DNA of 7,606 nucleotides, taken from positions 1 through 7,606 of the forward strand of contig JAJZFO010000075.1 of NCBI GenBank assembly GCA_021805305.1. The letters are read 5' to 3'. The translations under genes and the position numbers were made by a program. Within the stretch, counting starts at the first letter, position 1. Every line of letters begins with the position of its first letter. The notes under the pieces were generated by a model that saw only the letters and a list, made by a program, of their open reading frames with translations, ran no database searches and was not told where the DNA came from. Positions 1-5,158 of this stretch are shown in pieces. The stretch is from Actinomycetes bacterium. GTDB lineage: Bacteria > Actinomycetota > Acidimicrobiia > Acidimicrobiales > RAAP-2.

Positions 1-1
1 C

Positions 2-727
2 GGCACTGGCGTCATGATCCTTTTGCTGCGCGTGGGTGTCCCCCTGGTGCGCAACAGGCAGTACCAGTTGCGCATCGCCAACGTCACCCAGGAGGCGCCG
101 AACGTCTACTCGCTCACGGTCACGGGCAAGAACATCAAGAAGATGGCGGTGTCGGGTGGGCAGTTCTTCCAGTGGCGCTTCATGGCCAAGGGACTGTGGT
201 GGCACAGCCACCCGTATTCCCTCTCGGCGATGCCGCGCCCGCCCTTCCTGCGCATCACCGTCAAGGGGCTCGGCGACCAGTCCAGTGCCGTCGCCCGACT
301 CAAGCCGGGAACCCGAGTCTTCGTCGAGGGACCCTATGGCGTGTTCACGCACCACGCCACGAAGCTGAGTGATGTGACGCTCATCGCCGCGGGAGTGGGC
401 ATCACCCCGATCCGGGCCATGCTCGAGGACCTCCCGGCCAACGCCAACGTCAACGTGATCATCCGGGCCACCCGCAGCGAGGACATCGTTCACGCCGACG
501 AGATGAAGTCGTTGGTGGCCGCGCGCGAGGGCCACTACCACGAGGTCATCGGAGAGCGCGACGCAGTCACGTTCGACGACGCGACGATCTCCTCACTCGT
601 CCCCAACATTCGGACCAACGACATCTTCGTCTGCGGGCCGGCGGGCTTCACCGACCTCGTCGTCAACGCCGCTCGTCGCCTCGGGGTCCCCCACGAACAC
701 GTCCATCGCGAAGCCTTCACCTTCTAG
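2..727 (+). CDS. Ferric-reductase-like flavocytochrome, C-terminal FAD/NAD(P)-binding part (5' truncated by window edge)
   Basis: This is the cytosolic oxidoreductase half of a membrane flavocytochrome of the ferric reductase / NADPH-oxidase-like class, which moves electrons from NAD(P)H through FAD to haem in a membrane domain. The frame is open from base 2, so the gene starts outside the window; the ATG at 14 lies inside the end of a hydrophobic segment (MILLLRVGVPLV) that looks like the last transmembrane helix. Counting from that Met, a ferredoxin-reductase-type FAD barrel follows (about 15-112), with HPYSLS at 66-71 as the flavin-binding RxYS-like motif and EGPYG at 105-109. The NAD(P)-binding domain (about 118-237) has AAGVGITP at 125-132 and CGPAG at 207-211, and ends in the usual aromatic tail (EAFTF). 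It is followed 41 bp downstream by an FMN-binding protein and then ApbE, a common actinobacterial arrangement. The haem-binding helices are not visible, so the natural acceptor is inferred. Confidence 0.88.
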   Translation, partial: GTGVMILLLRVGVPLVRNRQYQLRIANVTQEAPNVYSLTVTGKNIKKMAVSGGQFFQWRFMAKGLWWHSHPYSLSAMPRPPFLRITVKGLGDQSSAVARLKPGTRVFVEGPYGVFTHHATKLSDVTLIAAGVGITPIRAMLEDLPANANVNVIIRATRSEDIVHADEMKSLVAAREGHYHEVIGERDAVTFDDATISSLVPNIRTNDIFVCGPAGFTDLVVNAARRLGVPHEHVHREAFTF

Positions 728-768
728 GAAATGAGTAAGCACATGTCAATCTCGAGAGTCTCACCGTC

Positions 769-1311
769 ATGAAGCGCTCGCCCATTGTCGCCGTTGGCAC
801 CGTCGTCGGACTCGCCTCGGTGCTGAGCTTTCACACCTCCCCCGTCAAGGTCAACCTCAGCGCCGCCGTCAGCTCGTCGCCGTCGTCGACCTCACCCTCG
901 AGCACGACTCCCACCACGACGGCGCCGGCGTCGACCACCACGACCACGGTGAGTCAGTCGTCCCACGGCTCTGGTCAGTCGTCCACCACCACGACCCCAC
1001 CGTCGACCACCACGACCGCGGCGGCCACGGGCATTCGCACGGTCACCGGTCCGGTGGTCAACTATTACTACGGCCAGTTGGCGGTCAAGGTGACGGCCAA
1101 TGGTAAGAAGGTCACGGCGGTGACCATCGCGTCCATCGCCGATGGGGGTAACCCCCTTTCGGTGCAGATCGACCACTACGCGATCCCGAAGTTGGAACCC
1201 GAGGCGATCTCGGCGCAGAGCTCCAACATCCAGAGCGTCTCGGGTGCGAGCTACACCAGCGCCGGCTTCCAGATGTCACTCCAGTACGCGCTGAAGAAGC
1301 TCGGCATCTAG
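769..1311 (+). CDS. Extracytosolic FMN-binding domain protein with Ser/Thr-rich linker (predicted ApbE substrate)
   Basis: A 180-aa electron carrier with three parts. Residues 1-24 are a basic start (MKR) and a hydrophobic stretch that should act as a signal peptide or membrane anchor; I see no clear cleavage site and no lipobox Cys. Residues about 34-87 are an almost pure Ser/Thr/Pro linker. Residues about 93-180 form an FMN_bind domain like those of NqrC/RnfG, opening GPVVNYYYGQLAVKV and ending with the flavinylation motif SGASYTS at 158-164. In this family the last residue of SGA(T/S), here Ser161, takes FMN through a phosphoester bond. The Asp usually three residues before the motif's first Ser is Gln155. 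The protein lies between a flavocytochrome and apbE, and its stop overlaps the apbE start by one base, so it is probably the flavocytochrome's partner and the ApbE substrate. The Shine-Dalgarno is weak (GAGAG at 754-758), so coupling to the gene upstream is possible. Confidence 0.85.
   Translation: MKRSPIVAVGTVVGLASVLSFHTSPVKVNLSAAVSSSPSSTSPSSTTPTTTAPASTTTTTVSQSSHGSGQSSTTTTPPSTTTTAAATGIRTVTGPVVNYYYGQLAVKVTANGKKVTAVTIASIADGGNPLSVQIDHYAIPKLEPEAISAQSSNIQSVSGASYTSAGFQMSLQYALKKLGI
931..1017 (+). repeat. Degenerate 15-bp direct repeats coding the Thr-rich linker
   Basis: The unit TCGACCACCACGACC occurs at 931-945 and 1003-1017, with a one-base variant (TCC for TCG at the start) at 982-996. Each unit is in frame and codes Ser-Thr-Thr-Thr-Thr within the linker of the FMN-binding protein. 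The repeats look like low-complexity coding sequence that can change length by slippage, not a mobile or regulatory element. Confidence 0.75.
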
Positions 1312-2078
1312 TGTCGGTCGTGGAGTCGACCACGCGTCACTTCATCGAGGTAATGGGCACGGTCGTCACGGTCGACCTCTTCAACTGCGTCGACGTCGCG
1401 GGCGCTAGCGTCGCCGTGGAAGCTGCTCGCGAACTCCTGCACGAGGTCGATCGCACCTTCAGCACCTACAAGGAGGCGAGTCCGCTGAGCCGACTGCGCC
1501 GCGGCGAGATCTCCCTCGGCGAGACGCCACCCCAGGTCGCCGACGTCCTCGACCTCTGTCAGCGCGCGAAATCCCTGAGTGCCGGCTGGTTCGACCCCTG
1601 GGCGATCCCTGGGGGCGTCGATCCGACCGGCTACGTCAAGGGGTGGGCCGCGCAGCGCGCGCTGGACCTCTTCCGCGCCCTGCCACTGAGTGGCGCCATC
1701 GTGAACGCCGCGGGCGACATCGCGTCATTCGGCGGTCCGACGAACGACTCCGTCTTCCGCACCGGGATCGTACGACCCGACGATCCCCAACGACTCGCGG
1801 CGGTGATCGAGTTGCGTCACTGCCTCGCGACCTCCGGTGAAGCGCAGCGAGGCGCCCATCTCTTCAACCCCTTCACCCGGGACTTCGTGAGCGCGGTGGC
1901 CTCGGCCAGCGTGACCGGCCCGGACCTCGGCGTCTGCGACGCGCTGGCCACGGCCCTGAGCGTGGGCGGTCACGACGTGATGGTGCTCATCGACGTCATG
2001 GACGAGTACGAAGCCTTGACCATCGACGCCGCGGGGAACCTTCACGCCACCCCGGGCTTCCCCCTCGTGCGCGACTGA
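1311..2078 (+). CDS. apbE: FAD:protein FMN transferase (ApbE family), short form without signal peptide
   Basis: ApbE enzymes use FAD and Mg2+ to attach FMN to a Thr or Ser of target proteins. In 255 residues the family landmarks appear in order: MGT at 15-17, DPTGYVKGW at 104-112 with the conserved Lys110-Gly, VNAAGD at 131-136, ATSGE at 173-177, HLFNP at 183-187, and the metal-binding motif DALAT at 210-214 (Asp210, Thr214). The protein is shorter than the usual 300-350 aa and has neither a signal peptide nor a lipobox, unlike the periplasmic ApbE of Proteobacteria. The GTG start at 1311 shares its first base with the TAG stop of the FMN-binding protein gene (TAGTG), so translation is probably coupled and that protein is the likely substrate. 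Its stop is six bases from the stop of the convergent membrane-protein gene. Confidence 0.92.
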   Translation: MSVVESTTRHFIEVMGTVVTVDLFNCVDVAGASVAVEAARELLHEVDRTFSTYKEASPLSRLRRGEISLGETPPQVADVLDLCQRAKSLSAGWFDPWAIPGGVDPTGYVKGWAAQRALDLFRALPLSGAIVNAAGDIASFGGPTNDSVFRTGIVRPDDPQRLAAVIELRHCLATSGEAQRGAHLFNPFTRDFVSAVASASVTGPDLGVCDALATALSVGGHDVMVLIDVMDEYEALTIDAAGNLHATPGFPLVRD

Positions 2079-2084
2079 ACCCGA

Positions 2085-2600
2085 TCAGCGGCGGACGTGA
2101 CGCCCGTGCACCGGGGCGAGCAGGATCAACGACAGGTACGTGACCACGGCGATCGCCACGTGCATCCATATCAGCACGAACACCGCCTGCGCCGACTGGC
2201 CGAGATACCAGATGGCCAGGTCGGGCAGGAAGAGGACGAGGGTGACGGCGACCGCCGCGCGTAGGAACAACCACTTCGGTTGTGACGAGACCCGCGCGAC
2301 GATGGGCCACCCGGCGCAGGCGATGAGCACGCCGATGATCGTCAATTTCGAATAGTCGGAGAATCGAAAGTGGGAGTAGCCCCTGGTCTTGGGGTAGACC
2401 GCGACGCCGATCTTGACCAGGACCGCGTCGACGGCGAGGGAGCCCACGAGCGCGACCAGCGTGGCCACCACGACGGCCATCATCGGTGGCGGGGTCTTCG
2501 GATTGAAGTCGACGCGAAATCGACGCAACCAGGGACGGAGAAAAGGGGGGACGATCTCGGGTGACAGGCCCAAGACGCGGCGCGAGTCGGTGGGCGTCAT
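2085..2600 (-). CDS. Uncharacterised 4-TM membrane protein, DUF6069-like
   Basis: A 171-aa integral membrane protein of unknown function. A basic, Pro-rich cytosolic leader (1-38) is followed by four hydrophobic segments at about 40-66, 85-104, 109-131 and 136-162, and a short basic tail (GRHVRR). The layout, a LPDLAI stretch in the third helix and a WMH motif (His147) in the fourth, recall the actinobacterial DUF6069 group; this is from memory and tentative. I chose the ATG at 2600 because its A is the last base of the preceding gene's TGA stop (TGATG) and GGAG lies at 2603-2606; a GTG one codon upstream (2603) is an alternative. It is last in the ppa-direction gene run and converges on apbE with a 6-bp gap that leaves no room for its own terminator. 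Confidence 0.75.
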   Translation of the reverse strand: MTPTDSRRVLGLSPEIVPPFLRPWLRRFRVDFNPKTPPPMMAVVVATLVALVGSLAVDAVLVKIGVAVYPKTRGYSHFRFSDYSKLTIIGVLIACAGWPIVARVSSQPKWLFLRAAVAVTLVLFLPDLAIWYLGQSAQAVFVLIWMHVAIAVVTYLSLILLAPVHGRHVRR

Positions 2601-2932
2601 CACTCCATTCTAATTTGTCCCCCTGGAGCGGTCGGCCCGCAAACCCAGTCAAGGCCCTCGAGGATGGCGCGCAACTGTCGACCCATCTCACGCGGATTCC
2701 CCGCCAGTTCCCCGATGAGCTCACCATCAACGCCAGTGTCGTCTCCCGGTGAGTAGAAGGACACCCGCATGACGCGACCTCGCGCGCGGGCCGTGACGAC
2801 CCAGGGGAATCCCACTCGACCCGAATCACGGGTCGCCATGACCGTCCCCGTCCGATCGAGGCCGAGACTCCACTGCGGCGAACGCGCTGCGGCGAGCAGG
2901 CGACGTGGGCGATCTCGCGACGACAGGGTCAT
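2600..2932 (-). CDS. Hypothetical 110-aa protein
   Basis: I do not recognise a family. The protein has a basic start (DRPRRLLAAARSPQW), a middle that looks beta-rich and soluble (FPWVVTARARGRVMRVSFY, about residues 43-61), an acidic stretch (GDDTGVDGELIGEL) and a probable amphipathic helix (MGRQLRAILEGLDWV). There is no transmembrane segment or signal peptide. Support for a real gene: G/C-rich third positions like its neighbours, a weak Shine-Dalgarno (AGGG about 7 bases before the ATG) and a stop codon overlapping the start of the next gene (TGATG). It could be a small accessory to the 4-TM protein. Reading frames on the other strand here give Arg-rich or low-complexity products and look like shadows. 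Confidence 0.6.
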   Translation of the reverse strand: MTLSSRDRPRRLLAAARSPQWSLGLDRTGTVMATRDSGRVGFPWVVTARARGRVMRVSFYSPGDDTGVDGELIGELAGNPREMGRQLRAILEGLDWVCGPTAPGGQIRME

Positions 2933-2950
2933 CGCCGCACCCTAGGACCG

Positions 2951-2965
2951 CGCGGTGACACCGCG
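2951..2965. promoter_or_regulatory. 15-bp perfect inverted repeat upstream of the 110-aa gene
   Basis: CGCGGTG-A-CACCGCG is a perfect 7-bp inverted repeat around one central base. It lies in the 67-bp gap between the 6-TM gene and the 110-aa gene, about 20 bases before the latter's start. The short centre suits a dimeric repressor operator. As RNA it could form only a 5-bp stem with a 5-base loop and has no U tract, so a terminator is unlikely. In GC-rich DNA this could arise by chance. Confidence 0.25.
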
Positions 2966-2999
2966 GGCGCCTCGCCCCATTGACGCGCCCGCGGCCGGG

Positions 3000-3650
3000 T
3001 CACTCGCGGTCGACGCCGTCGAGGGGCTGAGCGTGACGAACCCGCCGGGCGCGGGGCACCGACGCCCCCCACCCCTCGGGTGACGAGATCGCGTAGGTCC
3101 ACAGGATCAGGCACCACGCGAAACCCACCTCGAAGACCAGTTCACCGTCGAGCATGTGATTGAACCCCCAGTCGGGAAGCGACGCGGCCGCCACCAGTCC
3201 CCCCACCAATTGGACGAGGAACACCACGGTGGTGAGCGCGCCACGACGACGCAGGTACAGGTAGGTCGCCGCACCCATCTGCGTCACGCCGATGACGATC
3301 CCGATCGCCATGTGCGCCCAGTTGAAGAAGGCGCCGTGATTGAAGGGGGTCAACAGGAGCATCGGCAGGGCCAACGCGACGACGCGCAGTCCCCCGGAGA
3401 TCGTCGGCGTCGCTTCGAGCGGCGCCAGGTACCGTGCGCAGCGCCACAATCCGACGGACGCCACGCCGTAGCCAATCGTGATGATCGGCAGGGTCGGCGC
3501 GTGGACCCCGAAATAGGAGATCCCGTAACTCTCGACCTGACCAGGATGGGCGACCGCCACGCACATCGCCACGCAGACGAAGAACACCACCTGAGTGGCC
3601 ACGAGGACCTGACGAGCCTGCGCCGGCACCGATCCGGACGACGATTTCAC
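3000..3650 (-). CDS. Uncharacterised 6-TM integral membrane protein
   Basis: A 216-aa membrane protein with six predicted helices at about 14-35, 52-73, 84-103, 109-133, 138-158 and 168-189, and a basic C-terminal tail (about 199-216) that should lie in the cytosol. Noticeable conserved-looking loops are SYGISYFGVHAPT (41-53) after helix 1, TPFNHGAFFNWAHM (101-114) between helices 3 and 4, and PDWGFNHMLDGE (159-170) between helices 5 and 6; they are rich in His, Asn, Trp and Asp, as in a ligand or ion site, but I do not recognise the family. The GTG start at 3650 overlaps the ppa stop by four bases (GTGA), which argues strongly for this start over longer versions that run back inside ppa. Coupling to ppa suggests co-expression with pyrophosphatase. 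No catalytic motif was found, so function stays open. Confidence 0.82.
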   Translation of the reverse strand: MKSSSGSVPAQARQVLVATQVVFFVCVAMCVAVAHPGQVESYGISYFGVHAPTLPIITIGYGVASVGLWRCARYLAPLEATPTISGGLRVVALALPMLLLTPFNHGAFFNWAHMAIGIVIGVTQMGAATYLYLRRRGALTTVVFLVQLVGGLVAAASLPDWGFNHMLDGELVFEVGFAWCLILWTYAISSPEGWGASVPRARRVRHAQPLDGVDRE

Positions 3651-4129
3651 CCCTGGTATCGAACCCGCGACGCCGTGAGCTCCTGGAGGGCCTCGTCGCG
3701 ACCGACGAAGTGCTCCACCTTGACCCACTTGCCCTCGTCGAGGTCCTTGTACACGGTGAAGAAGTGACTGATGCGGTCCAGGGTGAGCTTGGGCACATCG
3801 GTGATGTCCCGGGCGTCCTTCCAGGTGGGGTCGTAATCAGGCACCGTGATGAGCTTCGCGTCCTCACCGTTCTCGTCGGTCATGATGCACATGCCCAGGA
3901 TCCGCGCTTCGATGACGCAGCCCGGGAACGTCGGGTACGCCGTCAGCACCAGCGCGTCGAGGGGGTCGCCGTCGCCGCCCAAGGTGTCGGGGATGAAACC
4001 GTACTCGGCGGGATATCCCATGGAGACGATGAGGTGACGATCCAACTTGATCATGTGCGTCTCGTGGTCGTACTCGTACTTGTTCGGGCTCCCTGCGGGA
4101 ATCTCCACGATGACGTTGATGGTCTCCAT
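3647..4129 (-). CDS. ppa: Inorganic pyrophosphatase, soluble family I
   Basis: This cytosolic Mg2+-dependent enzyme splits pyrophosphate to two phosphates and pulls nucleic acid, aminoacyl-tRNA and other syntheses forward. The 160-aa length is typical of bacterial family I hexamers. Active-site residues are all present: Glu9, Lys17 and Glu19 (KYEY), Arg31, Tyr43, the signature DGDPLD at 53-58 with Asp53, Asp55 and Asp58, then Asp85, Asp90 and Lys92, and Tyr127-Lys128 (YKDL). The ATG at 4129 is preceded by a strong Shine-Dalgarno (AAAGGAG, 6-base spacing). It is the first gene of a - strand run, is divergent from purU across a 179-bp spacer, and its stop overlaps the start of the 6-TM membrane protein by four bases. 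Confidence 0.97.
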   Translation of the reverse strand: METINVIVEIPAGSPNKYEYDHETHMIKLDRHLIVSMGYPAEYGFIPDTLGGDGDPLDALVLTAYPTFPGCVIEARILGMCIMTDENGEDAKLITVPDYDPTWKDARDITDVPKLTLDRISHFFTVYKDLDEGKWVKVEHFVGRDEALQELTASRVRYQG

Positions 4130-4308
4130 CGACGTCTCCTTTCGGGTAAGTCGCGCAACACCGTTGCGTCACTTCACACTAGCGAGCGACGCCGCGAACC
4201 ATCTTCGGCCCTCGCATCGCGGTCGCGACCCGACGGTGTCGGGGTAGGCGCCCACTTCGACGCTACACGAGGTCCCTCGTTCCCTCTACGCTGGTCACGA
4301 GGAGCTCC
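4130..4308. promoter_or_regulatory. Divergent ppa-purU intergenic region, presumed two-way promoter
   Basis: This is the only long gene-free stretch in the window and should hold promoters for both ppa (-) and purU (+). It contains two small dyads, CGCAAC-ACC-GTTGCG at 4154-4168 (in the ppa leader) and CCCGAC-GGT-GTCGGG at 4229-4243 (mid-spacer). A possible -10 box for ppa is TAGTGT (- strand, 4181-4176) and one for purU is TACGCT (4287-4292); neither has a convincing -35 box at the right distance, so I do not assign exact promoters. I see no riboswitch or small gene here. Confidence 0.5.
4136..4142 (-). promoter_or_regulatory. Strong Shine-Dalgarno of ppa
   Basis: AAAGGAG on the - strand, six bases before the ATG at 4129. 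It is the best ribosome binding site in the window, fits high expression of pyrophosphatase and fixes its start. Confidence 0.8.
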
Positions 4309-5157
4309 GTGACCGTCTACGTCGTAACACTGCAATGCATTGACCGTCCGGGCATCGTCCTGGCGACGTCGACGGCCATCGTCGCGGTCGACGGCAACAT
4401 CCTGGAGAACGACCAGTTCACCGACCCCGTCACGGCACGATTTTGCATGCGCACGCGATTCGAGTCCGAAAGTCAGGACCTCAGCGCCGTTCGCGACCAC
4501 CTGGAGGCCGCCCTCTCCCCCTTCGACCCCATCCTCACGGTCCGTCGCGAGGACACCCGTCGGCGCGCCCTGGTGATGGTCTCGCAGTACGATCATTGCT
4601 TGGCCGAGTTGCTCTACCGACGCGACTCCGGCGACCTGCCCCTCGAGATCGTGGCCGTGGTGAGCAACCACCGCGACTGCGCGGCACTGGCCCAACGCCA
4701 CGACGTTCCCTTCTTCCACGTGCCGATCACCCCAGAGACCAAGGCCGCCGCCGAAGACGAACTGCGCGAGTTGCTCGCGACGTGGCGGGCGGACTTCGTC
4801 ATCCTGGCGCGCTACATGCAGGTGCTGTCCAGGGAGCTCTGCGCCGACCTGGCCGGGCGCGCGCTCAACATCCACCACTCGTTCCTCCCGGGCTTCAAGG
4901 GAGCGCGCCCCTACCATCAAGCCTACGAACGCGGGGTGAAGCTGATCGGCGCCACGGCCCACTTCGTCACCGCCGAGCTCGATGAGGGACCCATCATCGA
5001 CCAGGACGTCGTTCGCGTCACGCACGCGCGACGACCCGAGGACCTCGTCGCCCTCGGTCGCGATGTCGAGCGCAGCGTGCTGGCGCGCGCGGCGCACCTC
5101 CTCGCCGAGGACCGTGTGGCGCTGGTGGGTCAACGCACCGTCGTCTTCTCGCAATGA
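4309..5157 (+). CDS. purU: Formyltetrahydrofolate deformylase
   Basis: PurU hydrolyses 10-formyltetrahydrofolate to formate and tetrahydrofolate, balancing the one-carbon pool and supplying formate to formate-using purine synthesis. The 282 residues are full length. An N-terminal ACT domain (about 1-80) has CIDRPGIV at 10-17 and GNILENDQF at 29-37, the usual PurU pattern. The C-terminal formyltransferase fold (about 85-282) holds NIHHSFLPGFKGA at 187-199 with the catalytic pair Asn187 and His189, and the catalytic Asp225 in ELDEGPIID. The ACT domain and HHSFLPGFKGA pattern separate it from PurN. The GTG start has GAGGAG at 4299-4304, a rather short 4-base spacing. The gene is divergent from ppa and ends one base from the kynU stop. 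Confidence 0.95.
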   Translation: MTVYVVTLQCIDRPGIVLATSTAIVAVDGNILENDQFTDPVTARFCMRTRFESESQDLSAVRDHLEAALSPFDPILTVRREDTRRRALVMVSQYDHCLAELLYRRDSGDLPLEIVAVVSNHRDCAALAQRHDVPFFHVPITPETKAAAEDELRELLATWRADFVILARYMQVLSRELCADLAGRALNIHHSFLPGFKGARPYHQAYERGVKLIGATAHFVTAELDEGPIIDQDVVRVTHARRPEDLVALGRDVERSVLARAAHLLAEDRVALVGQRTVVFSQ

Positions 5158-5158
5158 C

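Noticed and set aside
14..16. ATG as a true start of the first gene
   Set aside because: The frame is open to the window edge and the ATG falls within the end of a transmembrane helix; the family has a membrane domain upstream.
731..772. Short frame MSKHMSISRVSPS after the first gene, with its stop overlapping the ATG at 769
   Set aside because: Only 13 residues, and the GGAA is directly against its ATG, too close to work. It could matter for coupling, but there is no evidence that it is a gene.
931..1017. CRISPR-like repeat array
   Set aside because: Units are short, in frame and coding, with no uniform spacers or cas genes.
892..1176. Reverse-strand frame opposite the FMN-binding protein
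   Set aside because: Arg/Gly-rich product made by the complement of the Ser/Thr repeat; a shadow.
1996..2829. 277-aa reverse-strand frame across the end of apbE and the 4-TM and 110-aa genes
   Set aside because: Arg/Pro-rich and without motifs; it overlaps the well-supported apbE and the 4-TM gene in another frame.
2929..3117. 62-aa reverse-strand frame between the 6-TM and 110-aa genes
   Set aside because: Composition is Arg/Pro-rich and it overlaps the 6-TM gene's C-terminus out of frame; likely a shadow although its stop touches the next start.
3651..3728. Longer N-terminus of the 6-TM protein inside ppa
   Set aside because: The extra residues are Arg/Gly-rich shadow translation of ppa; the GTG overlapping the ppa stop is the better start.
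4174..5154. 326-aa reverse-strand frame opposite purU
   Set aside because: Long only because GC-rich antisense frames lack stops; His/Asp/Arg/Gly-rich with no domain, while purU on the + strand is certain.
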